This document shows, piece after piece, positions 1 to 7,471 of a stretch of 15,149 bases of DNA (position 1 is its first letter; each line of letters opens with the position of its first letter). This DNA is from VGKU01 sp964388785 (GTDB taxonomy: Bacteria > Patescibacteriota > Patescibacteriia > UBA9934 > GWF2-40-263): assembly GCA_964388785.1 (NCBI GenBank), contig CAYMBX010000025.1:1-15149 (forward strand). The letters are read 5' to 3'. Below the pieces are notes generated by a model, which saw only the letters and a program-made list of their open reading frames with translations, searched no databases and was not told the DNA's origin. The translations under genes and the position numbers were made by a program.

Positions 1-9
1 TTGGTCATC

Positions 10-30
10 AAAAAACGAGACAGCTTCTCG
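10..30 (-). terminator. Rho-independent terminator of the PP2C-like/propeller gene
   Basis: Read on the minus strand, CGAGA-AGCTG-TCTCG forms a 5-bp stem with a 5-nt loop and is followed at once by six T's. It lies about 45 nt past the stop codon of the minus-strand gene ending at 73, the right place and polarity to end that transcript. The stretch between (31-72) is almost entirely purine on the plus strand. The stem is short, so termination strength is uncertain. Confidence 0.6.
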
Positions 31-72
31 AAATCGAAAAAGGGAGAGGAAGGGAGATGGGAAAGGGAATGG

Positions 73-2211
73 TTAGCGGGCGATGTGGCTGGGGGCGATC
101 GAGTAAAGCTTTGAACCGGACAGAAGATAGATGGAGTATGCGGACTCGTCCACGATGATATCTGAAAGATTTTGGAAGGCTTCGGAGCGGTATTGCACAA
201 TGAATGCGCCATTTTCTTTGTTGAAAACCACTATGCGTTTTGTGTCCGGTTCGAGCACATAAAGAAAATCGCTGTCCGCATCGGTCCAAATATTCGTCGC
301 ATTCGTCAAAGGTGGGTCGACCACCCCGAGCTCAAATTCCACTTCACCGCCGTTGTCGAATCGTTCAACACCACCATTTTTTTGCAGGATAAAGACAGAA
401 CCGTCAATGGTGAGCGCACGCGCATGGTTCAACGGAGTTGTTTTGGAACTGATCCAACGCGTCCCATCCCCGAACGTGTCTCCTGTTTTTCCGTAGCGAT
501 AAATTTGTCCGTCGGCTTCTGTCACAGACAAGACGTACAATCGGTTTGCATACGCGATTAGATCCACGAGAGACCCCTCTGGCTTATTGAGCGAAACCGG
601 TTTTTGAACAGAATCGTCAGAGACAAACTCGACCACACTTTGGTCGTTCATGAGCGCGTAGACACGACCATTTTCTGCGCTCGCAGATAGGGCAACACGT
701 GCGCCTTCCGTCTGAGTGCTCGCCGGTTTGAATATTTTTTGTGTTCGGTCAAGCTGGTACACACGGCCATCTGATGCAAAGACGTAAATGACATCCCCGG
801 CTTTAATAAATGTTTGACCGAAGACCCCATCGGTCAATGTCGCAAGATCTCCAAGGAGTGCCGGATTCGGTACAGAAACCAGATGTCTGATTTCATCCGT
901 AGCTTTTTGAATCGTTGTCTTTAGTTCATCTACTTTTTCTGATCGTTCCGGTGTGTCGGTTGGAAGCTGATCGATGAGCGCGGATGCACTGATGTACAAT
1001 CCACGCGCTTGATTCTCGTCTTTGTAGATCACCGCTCCGGCCGCACGTTCCATCAGGTCTTCAATCTTGAGGACTTTCTCCTCATACACCTTTTGCTCTG
1101 AAGCTCGCGCGCGCGCGGAGGAGAGCAAGGAGATACTGACAGTCAGGACAAGGATGACGGCCGCGATCCCGAGGCCAAGATACTTGGTTGAGCGGGGAAG
1201 ATGGGTCAGTCTATATGCGAGACGCTGAATTCCTTCTCGGGAGTTTTTAAATCCACCCATTAAGCGTCTTTTTGCTTCCGTACGTCCTTCGGATGATTTG
1301 AGATGGTTCGTTGCTTTTAAGAAATGCCAGAATGCGCGTCGTGTCCACGCCCAAAGCAGAGGCCAAATTTTTTGTTCTTTCAGGCGTTTCCAATATTTTT
1401 TCACTCCTTGAGCCACATGGGTCAGTTTTGGAGTTTGATCGGCAAGGAGGCGTTGTGTTGTTTCCTCATATTCCTGAAATTGTTTGACGGAAACATCGGT
1501 TTTGGGGACGGCACGCGTTTCACTTATGTATGCGGGTTCGTGCTGGTCCGTCATTTTCAGGATGGTTAAAAGTAACGCATGGCGTTCCCCAAAATATTGG
1601 CGGATTTTTTCAGACGCTCCTTTTGGCGGCAATGTTGTCAAAATACTGTTCAGATCATCCGGAGGGATTGCTCTTTGCAGATCCTGATTGGAAACGACAA
1701 AGACGTCTCCTTCATGGAGATCTCCATCAAGTACAACCGCAAACGCTTTTTCCCACGTGGGAAGAGATTGTTCCGTCTGGATGCTCCGGAAGAGATTGAA
1801 GATTTGATAACGTTGTTGTCTGCGATGTAGGAAAAGAGCACACAGGTCGCCGGTGCCGGAAAAAAACATTTGGTCGTCACACGCAATTCCCACGAGAGCA
1901 TCAAACTGATGGATCGGAATACGCCAACGTCCTTCGCGCACACCTTGAGCAAGCGTTTCATTGAGTGCACCAAGAAATTGTTCAAATCGTTGCTGTGCGT
2001 TTGCTTCGGTTCCAAACGATTCCGCCAGCCGGTGAACTTGGTCCGACAGCAACTGAAAAAGATCTTCCTCATCCGCATGCGTTTTTTCTGTTTTTGCAAC
2101 CAAAAAAACAAAACCGTTTCTGACACGAAGTGGAATAAGGACAGAAACGCCCTCGATACGCTCTTCGGGGCTTTGCGGGGTGTATTGCGCGGCTTTCATG
2201 ATTGCGTGCAT
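73..2211 (-). CDS. Degenerate PP2C-type phosphatase domain - TM helix - extracytoplasmic beta-propeller protein
   Basis: About 712 aa. Residues ~20-220 follow the order of a PP2C/SpoIIE-like Ser/Thr phosphatase fold: GFVFLVAKT near the start, then a FDALVGIACDDQMFFSGTGD segment, then EGDVFVVSNQDL. The metal-binding positions are lost: the usual ADGMGGH is AKTEKTH and the usual SDG is SNQ, so a pseudophosphatase is likely. A basic stretch precedes one membrane helix (~344-364, YLGLGIAAVILVLTV), predicting a cytoplasmic N-terminus. A helical linker (~370-445) leads to a ~260-residue C-terminal region of repeated short beta blades (VIYVFASDGRVYQL, RLYVLSV, FLYVLEPDTKRIVVF), read as an outward-facing beta-propeller. 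I prefer the ATG at 2211 (2199 is the alternative) because an in-frame ATG at 2256 lies within a perfect TATAAT. An in-frame TTG at 2277 lies upstream of that -10. Function inferred: signal sensing across the membrane. Substrate unknown. Confidence 0.75.
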   Translation of the reverse strand: MHAIMKAAQYTPQSPEERIEGVSVLIPLRVRNGFVFLVAKTEKTHADEEDLFQLLSDQVHRLAESFGTEANAQQRFEQFLGALNETLAQGVREGRWRIPIHQFDALVGIACDDQMFFSGTGDLCALFLHRRQQRYQIFNLFRSIQTEQSLPTWEKAFAVVLDGDLHEGDVFVVSNQDLQRAIPPDDLNSILTTLPPKGASEKIRQYFGERHALLLTILKMTDQHEPAYISETRAVPKTDVSVKQFQEYEETTQRLLADQTPKLTHVAQGVKKYWKRLKEQKIWPLLWAWTRRAFWHFLKATNHLKSSEGRTEAKRRLMGGFKNSREGIQRLAYRLTHLPRSTKYLGLGIAAVILVLTVSISLLSSARARASEQKVYEEKVLKIEDLMERAAGAVIYKDENQARGLYISASALIDQLPTDTPERSEKVDELKTTIQKATDEIRHLVSVPNPALLGDLATLTDGVFGQTFIKAGDVIYVFASDGRVYQLDRTQKIFKPASTQTEGARVALSASAENGRVYALMNDQSVVEFVSDDSVQKPVSLNKPEGSLVDLIAYANRLYVLSVTEADGQIYRYGKTGDTFGDGTRWISSKTTPLNHARALTIDGSVFILQKNGGVERFDNGGEVEFELGVVDPPLTNATNIWTDADSDFLYVLEPDTKRIVVFNKENGAFIVQYRSEAFQNLSDIIVDESAYSIYLLSGSKLYSIAPSHIAR

Positions 2212-2228
2212 AGTCAAATCGGCTTCAT

Positions 2229-2257
2229 TTGCCCTTCCAAAACCGTTTGTGTACATT
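2229..2257 (+). promoter_or_regulatory. Promoter of the winged-helix regulator/TsaB genes
   Basis: TTGCCC (2229-2234), 17 bp, TACATT (2252-2257): 4/6 matches in each hexamer. Expected start near 2264, giving a leader of about 27 nt to the ATG at 2291. The -10 shares bases 2255-2257 with the TATAAT of the divergent promoter. Moderate support only. Confidence 0.4.
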
Positions 2258-2282
2258 ATACCGAGAAAGGACCTCAACGCAA
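2255..2282 (-). promoter_or_regulatory. Promoter of the minus-strand PP2C-like/propeller gene
   Basis: On the minus strand, TTGCGT (2282-2277), a 16-bp spacer and a perfect TATAAT (2260-2255) give a sigma70-type promoter. The expected start is near 2248, about 36 nt before the ATG at 2211. It overlaps the -10 region of the divergent plus-strand promoter, so the two should compete for polymerase. Confidence 0.55.
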
Positions 2283-2290
2283 CGGGTCAT

Positions 2291-2899
2291 ATGGGAAAAC
2301 CAGTATTCAAGCTTGAACAGATGTTTGGTTCAAAGACACGCGCCCGTCTTATCGGCCTTTTTTTGCAGTATCCGAAAGAGGCGTTTTTCGTTCGGGAGTT
2401 AACGCGACGCATTGATGCACAACTCAATTCTGTGCGTCGTGAACTCAAAAATTTGGTCGAGATGGGTCTCATTGTCGAAAAACAATCGGAAAATAGAAAA
2501 GTAGGAAAAACGCTTTCGGAAAAGAAAAAATATTATACGGCAAATGATAATTTTATTTTGTTTGAAGATTTACGTGCATTGTTTCAGAAGGTTCATATTC
2601 TCTTGAAACAAAATCTTGTACAAGACGTTGATGAAAATGGTCAGGTTATGTATTTGGCGTTCACTGGACGCTTCATTGGAGCGACGGACGTTCCCACGGA
2701 TTTGTTCATTGTTGGTTCCATGAAACCGGGGAGTCTGGAAAAGCTCATTTCAAAGTTTGAATCGGAATTTAATTACGAGGTGAATTATACAGTCATGTCA
2801 AAAGATGAATTTCTTGACCGGAAACAGGTGGGCGATCGCTTTTTACTCTCGCTTCTCAATTCCGAAAAAATCGTGATGATTGATCGATTGAACGTATGA
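2291..2899 (+). CDS. Winged-helix DNA-binding protein with nucleotidyltransferase-like C-terminal domain
   Basis: 202 aa. Residues ~12-85 are an ArsR/MarR-like winged helix: FGSKTRARLIGLFLQYP, then FFVRELTRRIDAQLNSVRRELKNLVEMGLI as the HTH and KKKYYTAND as the wing. Residues ~115-198 resemble the small nucleotidyltransferase-like domain often fused to such helices (YLAFTGRFIGATDVPTDLFIVGS), but the GS...DxD catalytic signature is not intact, so a ligand- or nucleic-acid-binding role is more likely than catalysis. The frame is open upstream to 2180, but that part overlaps the divergent gene. ATG 2291 starts just before the conserved helix. There is no close Shine-Dalgarno sequence; GAAAGGA lies about 19 nt upstream. 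The stop overlaps the next start (ATGA, 2896-2899), implying translational coupling with TsaB. Targets unknown. Confidence 0.75.
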   Translation: MGKPVFKLEQMFGSKTRARLIGLFLQYPKEAFFVRELTRRIDAQLNSVRRELKNLVEMGLIVEKQSENRKVGKTLSEKKKYYTANDNFILFEDLRALFQKVHILLKQNLVQDVDENGQVMYLAFTGRFIGATDVPTDLFIVGSMKPGSLEKLISKFESEFNYEVNYTVMSKDEFLDRKQVGDRFLLSLLNSEKIVMIDRLNV

Positions 2900-3315
2900 T
2901 CCTTTTTTTGTGCGCGCAAGATTTGCACCGCTTTTGGATCGGCCTGATCCGGGATGGCGGTTCAGTGAAGGTCATGGAAGAACAAGCGGCCCCGCCCGAA
3001 CGGTACCTATCTGTCATTGATCATTTTCTCAAAAGCCAAGAGGTCACGCTTGATCAACTCTCCGGCATTTCGTTGGTAACCGGACCTGGTTCGTTTACCT
3101 CAACACGTGTTTCGTTGACCATTGCCAATGCCCTGCACTTTGGTAAAAAAATTCCATTGTACGTTCAACAGAATCCCGAGAGGCTTCACCCGGAACAACT
3201 TTTGAAGCAACAGGGGATCGGCGAAGCGCTTCCGTGCGAATCTTACGCATCCGCGGCGTATGATCGGCCCGCACATATTACGCGACCTCGTGGGGATAAA
3301 TCGTTGGAATCTTAA
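2896..3315 (+). CDS. tsaB: Short TsaB-like protein (tRNA t6A37 biosynthesis, TsaD partner)
   Basis: 139 aa. TsaB is an inactive ASKHA-fold protein that dimerises with TsaD to add threonylcarbamoyl to A37 of ANN-decoding tRNAs. The diagnostic segment is seen: GPGSFTSTRVSLTIANALHFGKKIPLY (residues ~64-90), matching the usual GPGSFTGLRIGL...AKGLAFG...IPL, preceded by the HFLKSQEVTLDQLSGISLVTGP block. The protein stops where the first ASKHA half ends; TsaB in model bacteria is ~220-240 aa, so the second half is missing. I saw no continuation in the 67 bp before the next gene, so this looks like a compact version rather than a fresh frameshift. TsaD, TsaE and TsaC are not in the window. Translation is coupled to the upstream regulator by the ATGA overlap. 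Confidence 0.7.
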   Translation: MILFLCAQDLHRFWIGLIRDGGSVKVMEEQAAPPERYLSVIDHFLKSQEVTLDQLSGISLVTGPGSFTSTRVSLTIANALHFGKKIPLYVQQNPERLHPEQLLKQQGIGEALPCESYASAAYDRPAHITRPRGDKSLES

Positions 3316-3382
3316 GGATTCCGGTGATATTCTGATATTAAGTTTCATTTTGTCATTGTCTAATTCGTAAGCTCACATCTCT

Positions 3383-4060
3383 ATGAATTTAACAGACGTT
3401 CTTCAGGGTCCGTTGCTCGAATTATGGGACACTGTCGTCGCCTATTTGCCGAATTTACTCGGGGCGATCGTCGTGTTTCTGCTGGGGGTCATTATTGCCC
3501 TCGTTTTACGCAGCGCGGTTGAACAAATTATTAAATTGTTGCGGATTGATGATTTGGCGCAGAAGTTGGAGATTCGATCGCAGTTTGAGCGTGTGGGGAT
3601 TCCTCTGCACATCGGTCGATTGCTCGGCTGGATTGTTAAATGGTTTTTCATCATCGTGGCGCTTATTGCCGCAACCGACATTCTCGGGTGGGATCAGCTG
3701 ACCGAGTATCTCAAAGAAATCGTTCTGTTTATCCCCAATGTCATTATTGCGGTGATTATTTTACTTGCGGGAATTCTCTTGGGAAATTTCGTGCAACGGA
3801 TTGTAAAATCGGCTGTTGAAGCCGCGCATCTTGCGTCCGCCGAGTTTCTTTCGGGCATTTCGAAATGGGCGATTGTGATTTTTAGCTTTATGGCGGCGAT
3901 GGTTCAGCTCGAGATCGCGCCTGATCTTATTCGTGTCCTGTTCACAGGTCTGGTGTTTATGCTAGCCCTTGCAGGCGGTCTCGCCTTTGGTCTTGGGGGG
4001 CGTGACCACGCCGAACGGTTTCTCGCGCGTTTGAAGAAAGATATTTCGTCGGATCGATAG
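3383..4060 (+). CDS. MscS-related small membrane protein (conserved TM-helix repeat, no MscS beta domain)
   Basis: 225 aa, very hydrophobic, with about five membrane segments (~23-43, 80-100, 113-134, 160-178, 182-203). Two internal copies of the conserved TM-helix repeat found beside MscS channels are visible: YLPNLLGAIVVFLLGVIIAL (21-40) and FIPNVIIAVIILLAGILLGN (116-135). The end carries GGLAFGLGGRDHAERFLARL (198-217), the glycine-rich pore-helix signature of the MscS family, but the protein stops there, so the cytoplasmic beta and alpha/beta vestibule is absent. Inferred role: osmotic or mechanosensitive conductance, or a scaffold for one. No clear Shine-Dalgarno sequence precedes the ATG. 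It lies 67 bp after the tsaB-like gene, same strand. Confidence 0.75.
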   Translation: MNLTDVLQGPLLELWDTVVAYLPNLLGAIVVFLLGVIIALVLRSAVEQIIKLLRIDDLAQKLEIRSQFERVGIPLHIGRLLGWIVKWFFIIVALIAATDILGWDQLTEYLKEIVLFIPNVIIAVIILLAGILLGNFVQRIVKSAVEAAHLASAEFLSGISKWAIVIFSFMAAMVQLEIAPDLIRVLFTGLVFMLALAGGLAFGLGGRDHAERFLARLKKDISSDR

Positions 4061-4084
4061 TGAGGATGAGAATAAACGTTCAAC

Positions 4085-4134
4085 TTGACAGACGTTAAAG
4101 CTCTGTCGAACGTGAAAGACGGAGCTTTAACGTC
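4085..4134 (+). promoter_or_regulatory. TTGACA box followed by a 17-bp hairpin upstream of the GT2 gene
   Basis: A perfect TTGACA (4085-4090) runs directly into an inverted repeat: GACGTTAAAGCTC (4091-4103) and GAGCTTTAACGTC (4122-4134), 13 bp perfect. It extends inward by one G-U and three more pairs to leave a 10-nt loop (4108-4117). No T-run follows, so it is not an intrinsic terminator, and no good -10 lies 16-18 bp after the TTGACA. It could be an operator, a 5' UTR stem 24 nt before the ATG at 4159, or an mRNA-processing or stability hairpin after the MscS-like gene. Confidence 0.5.
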
Positions 4135-4158
4135 CAGCAAAGATTGGTTAGCCACACC

Positions 4159-5646
4159 ATGTCAGAACAGTATCACTACGGAAAGATGCGGTTTTGGGAA
4201 ATGTTCCCCGGCCTATTGGTTTGGGGAACTTTTGCACTTGCCATCGCCCTCTCATTTATCAAACCGCTGTGGGTCATTGTGTTTATCATTGTGTTTGATT
4301 TGCTCTGGTTTTTTCGGGTGATTTATTTCAATATCTTTGTGCTTATCGCGTGGGTCAGATATCACCGAACCACACGCGTCGACTGGCAAGCCAAAATTGC
4401 ATTCATGCCGGAAGCCGATCGGCTCGTTCATCTTATTTTCCTCCCCACGTATCAGGAAGAATACAGCATCGTCCATGCGACCTTACGTTCTCTTCAGGAG
4501 AATGCAACACCCAACGACCGACTTGTAGTGATTTTGTGCGGGGAAGAAGCGGATCGCATGCGGTTTGAAGAGGTTTCAGATCGTGCGAGCCGCGAGTTTG
4601 GAGGGGTCTTTAAAAAGCTCTATACCACACTTCATCCACGCGGGCTTCCAGATGAGATTCCAGGCAAGGGTTCGAATTTGAACTGGGCGGGGCGGGATAT
4701 CGCCGAGCGTCTTGCCCGGGATTTTCCCGAAATCCACGACGAACAATATATTGTTTCCGCATTTGACGTCGATACGATCGCGCACCCACAGTATTTTTCT
4801 CATCTCGCCTACCTTTTTTGTACCGTCGAAAATCCGCATCGGAGTTCGTATCAGCCGGTGGCCTTGTTCTCAAACAACATTTGGAAATCTTCCGCTCCGG
4901 TTCGTATCGGCGCGTTCGGAACCACGTTTTGGTTGTTTGGGGAGCTTTCGCGACCGGATCGTTTATGGACATTTTCCTCTCACTCCATGTCATGGACTAT
5001 GTTAAAGGATGTCGGATTTTGGCAAAAAGATATTGTGAGTGAGGATTCTCGCATTTTTATGCAGGCATTCCTGCACTATCACGGGGACTATCGAGTGACG
5101 CCCGTCTTTCTGCCCGTCTCCATGGACGCGGTTTCCGGCAAGACCTATCTGGATTCATTACGCGCGCTTTATGTGCAAATGCGCCGATGGGCGTGGGGTG
5201 TTGAGCATCTTCCGTTTCTGATTGATGGATTCAAAAAAGATCGCCTGATTCCATTTTGGAAAAAAGCGATGTATTTGTTCAATCATATCGAGGGAATGTA
5301 TACATGGGCGACGGCTCCGCTGTTGATGTTCGTGCTTGGGTGGCTCCCGCTCTGGCTGGCAAAGGGACAAACAAACGCGATTGTGCAGGCGGCTCCGTTC
5401 ACGCTTGAGCAGTTGATGCAATATGCCATGATCGGGGTATTGATTTCCGCGGTGGTGGCGCTTTCGCTCTTACCAAAACGTCCAGATCAAGTGAGAAGGC
5501 ACACGTGGCTTGTGATGATTTTGCAGTGGGCGCTTTTGCCCGTCACCTTTATTGTATTCGGATCCTTTCCGGCCATCGATGCGCAAACGCGGCTGATGGT
5601 GGGGAAGTATTTGGGATTTAGTGTGACAAAAAAGCAGAGAAGTTAA
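4159..5646 (+). CDS. Membrane-embedded processive-type family 2 glycosyltransferase
   Basis: 495 aa. Two N-terminal helices (~18-60) precede a cytoplasmic GT-A domain with all processive GT2 landmarks: FLPTYQEE (~94-101), GKGSNLNWAG (169-178), the metal-binding DVD (203-205), the catalytic-base region VSEDSR (293-298, E295-D296) and QMRRW (340-344), the Q/RxxRW acceptor motif of cellulose and hyaluronan synthases. Three or so C-terminal helices (~375-400, 420-438, 450-468) follow. Inferred role: polymerising and exporting, or transferring to lipid, a surface sugar from a nucleotide-sugar donor; the sugar cannot be read from sequence. A TTG at 4144 is in frame, but the ATG at 4159 is preferred because it gives a normal N-terminus. 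The stop is shared with the convergent Nudix gene. Confidence 0.85.
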   Translation: MSEQYHYGKMRFWEMFPGLLVWGTFALAIALSFIKPLWVIVFIIVFDLLWFFRVIYFNIFVLIAWVRYHRTTRVDWQAKIAFMPEADRLVHLIFLPTYQEEYSIVHATLRSLQENATPNDRLVVILCGEEADRMRFEEVSDRASREFGGVFKKLYTTLHPRGLPDEIPGKGSNLNWAGRDIAERLARDFPEIHDEQYIVSAFDVDTIAHPQYFSHLAYLFCTVENPHRSSYQPVALFSNNIWKSSAPVRIGAFGTTFWLFGELSRPDRLWTFSSHSMSWTMLKDVGFWQKDIVSEDSRIFMQAFLHYHGDYRVTPVFLPVSMDAVSGKTYLDSLRALYVQMRRWAWGVEHLPFLIDGFKKDRLIPFWKKAMYLFNHIEGMYTWATAPLLMFVLGWLPLWLAKGQTNAIVQAAPFTLEQLMQYAMIGVLISAVVALSLLPKRPDQVRRHTWLVMILQWALLPVTFIVFGSFPAIDAQTRLMVGKYLGFSVTKKQRS

Positions 5647-6359
5647 GGACGCGTCTCATCCAAAATAATTTTGTTTTCAAACCCGCCGCGCTCGTCGCGT
5701 TTTTTGGTTTGGATCAGTTGCAACTGTTCGCGCGGGGTGCCGTGCAATGCCGTAAGTGCATGGATAACCTCAAGAATATCTGCAAGCTCCTCATGTTCTC
5801 CATTCTGTAGGAACTCATCTACCTCTTCGACGAGTTTTGCACGCAGTGCACAGGCATATTCTTCGAGGGATGCTTCGTGTGTTACGGCAACGCCACCGCG
5901 TTCTTGGATGATTTCGGGAATGCGATCGCGGACCAGTTTTCCATAATAGGTTGCGAGAGGATGGACACCTTGCTTCATGATTTTTTCAAGAGGTCGGAAT
6001 CGGGGAGACGGAACTTCTTCCCAACGCACCCACCGAAGATCAATGTATTTATCCGGTTCACAGACTCGTGGTTCGCCTTCCGGTGCCTCCGCTTTGACGA
6101 AAATCGTCACGTAATGTTTTCCCTCGCCGATATCGTAATCGTCCGTCACCCCCAAGTACGTGATCTGATGCAGATCAAGCCCAACTTCTTCTTTTGCCTC
6201 CCGGATCGCGCAAGCCTCCCAGGATTCCCCGAATTCAATGTGACCTCCGGGAATGGACCAAGAGTTCGCTCCGTGCGCGCCCATGCGTTTGCCAATCAGA
6301 ATTTTTCCGTCGCGGACAATGACGACACCGAGACCGACTTTTGGACGTTCTTGTTGCAT
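5643..6359 (-). CDS. Nudix hydrolase fused to a MazG-like nucleotide pyrophosphohydrolase domain
   Basis: 238 aa, two domains. Residues ~1-125 are a Nudix hydrolase with an exact Nudix box (39-61): G, five residues, E, seven residues, REAKEEVGL, matching GX5EX7REUXEEXGU. Residues ~138-238 are an all-alpha MazG/phosphoribosyl-ATP-pyrophosphatase-like domain: KLVRDRIPEII (141-151), a metal-binding EEVDEF (178-183) and EELADILEVIHAL (190-202). Both folds cleave nucleoside di- or triphosphate bonds, so the fusion probably sanitises aberrant nucleotides or trims nucleotide derivatives; the substrate is not readable. An in-frame ATG at 6422 would overlap the start of the divergent GT2 at 6399, so the ATG at 6359, just before the first Nudix strand, is preferred. 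Its TAA overlaps the TAA of the convergent gene (TTAA, 5643-5646), with no terminator between them. Confidence 0.85.
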   Translation of the reverse strand: MQQERPKVGLGVVIVRDGKILIGKRMGAHGANSWSIPGGHIEFGESWEACAIREAKEEVGLDLHQITYLGVTDDYDIGEGKHYVTIFVKAEAPEGEPRVCEPDKYIDLRWVRWEEVPSPRFRPLEKIMKQGVHPLATYYGKLVRDRIPEIIQERGGVAVTHEASLEEYACALRAKLVEEVDEFLQNGEHEELADILEVIHALTALHGTPREQLQLIQTKKRDERGGFENKIILDETRP

Positions 6360-6398
6360 AGACACAGAAGGATTGAGGGTGTAGTGTGGTGGCACTCT

Positions 6399-7448
6399 AT
6401 GTATCCGCGGATCTCCGTTCATATCGTTGCCTGGAATTCCATGCGCTTTTTGCCGGACCTGTTGAAAAGTTTGTCTGAGCAGACGTTTCAGGATTTTTCC
6501 GTTTTGGTGATCGATAACGGATCGACCGACGGTGTCGAGGCGTTCTTACGTGAACAGTACCCGCAAATCACCTTTTTGCGCAACGTGAGGAATTTGGGAT
6601 TTTCCGCCGCACACAATCAAGGCATTCGTTACGCACTCGAGCGGTGGCCGAAAGAGGACTGGTCGGACCGTTTTATTCTGGTGACAAATCCTGATCTGAT
6701 TTTTGAACCGAACTGTCTTGAGCGGCTTGTGGCTTCGGCGGATGTGCATCCGGAGGCGGGAACATTCGGACCAAAACTTCGCAGGGCATTCGGAGAAAAT
6801 TTGCATGATGAGACGCTGCAAGAAACAGTGAAATCCGATTTGATCGACTCGACAGGCTTGCGTGCCCGAAAAAACAGAACCGTGGCCGATCGCGGGGCGG
6901 GGGAAATGGATGAGGGGCAATACGATGAAGCGGTTGAAATTTTTGGCGTCTCCGGCGCACTCGCACTTTATCGAGCGCAAGCGCTTCAAGATGCCCGGTT
7001 TGAAGACGAATTTTTTGACCACGACTTTTTTGCCTATAAAGAGGATGTGGATCTTGCATGGCGTCTGCAACATCTTGGATGGAGTGCGCGATTTGTGCCC
7101 GATGCCGTCGCGTTTCATTATCGCGGCATGTACGGAAAGGAGAAAATGGGATTGTGGGAACGCATGCGCAATCGTCGCAATAAATCACGGCTCAGGAGTT
7201 ATTATTCAAATCGCAACCACTGGCTTGTCCTATTGAAAAATGAGCGTTTCATCAATTTTTTATTGGCTTCATGGCGGATCGTCCCGTTGGAAGGGCTTCG
7301 GGTTCTTTACACGGTGGTTTTTGAAACGCGAAATACGAAGAGTTTCATTGATGCCATCGCTTTGTTTCCGCGCATATGGAAAAAACGGCGCGCGTGGCTT
7401 CCAAAACGCAAACGTTCAGCCAAAGAGCTTCGTTCGTGGTTTGCCTAG
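6399..7448 (+). CDS. Family 2 glycosyltransferase, WbbL/rhamnosyltransferase-like
   Basis: 349 aa. GT-A fold of the WbbL/GT2 type: strand ISVHIVAWNSMRFL at the N-terminus, DNGSTDG (39-45), NLGFSAAHNQG (65-75), NPDL (97-100) in place of the DXD metal site, and KEDVDLAWRLQHLGW (214-228), whose E215-D216 is the usual catalytic/acceptor position, followed by FHYRG (239-243). No clear membrane helix; a basic tail (KKRRAWLPKRKRSAKE) suggests association with the inner membrane face. Inferred: adds a deoxyhexose or similar sugar to a lipid-linked glycan. The long in-frame extension upstream to 5877 is antisense to the Nudix gene and is rejected; the ATG at 6399 begins the fold. First gene of the GT2-GT2-DUF4012-MreB run. 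Confidence 0.85.
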   Translation: MYPRISVHIVAWNSMRFLPDLLKSLSEQTFQDFSVLVIDNGSTDGVEAFLREQYPQITFLRNVRNLGFSAAHNQGIRYALERWPKEDWSDRFILVTNPDLIFEPNCLERLVASADVHPEAGTFGPKLRRAFGENLHDETLQETVKSDLIDSTGLRARKNRTVADRGAGEMDEGQYDEAVEIFGVSGALALYRAQALQDARFEDEFFDHDFFAYKEDVDLAWRLQHLGWSARFVPDAVAFHYRGMYGKEKMGLWERMRNRRNKSRLRSYYSNRNHWLVLLKNERFINFLLASWRIVPLEGLRVLYTVVFETRNTKSFIDAIALFPRIWKKRRAWLPKRKRSAKELRSWFA

Positions 7449-7471
7449 GATCCTGGAGGACTTCTTCCACT

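Noticed and set aside
2180..2290. Upstream extension of the winged-helix protein
   Set aside because: Overlaps the start of the divergent gene and both promoters; the conserved helix begins after the ATG at 2291.
5877..6398. In-frame upstream extension of the first WbbL-like GT2
   Set aside because: Antisense to the well-supported Nudix/MazG-like gene; the GT fold starts at the ATG at 6399.
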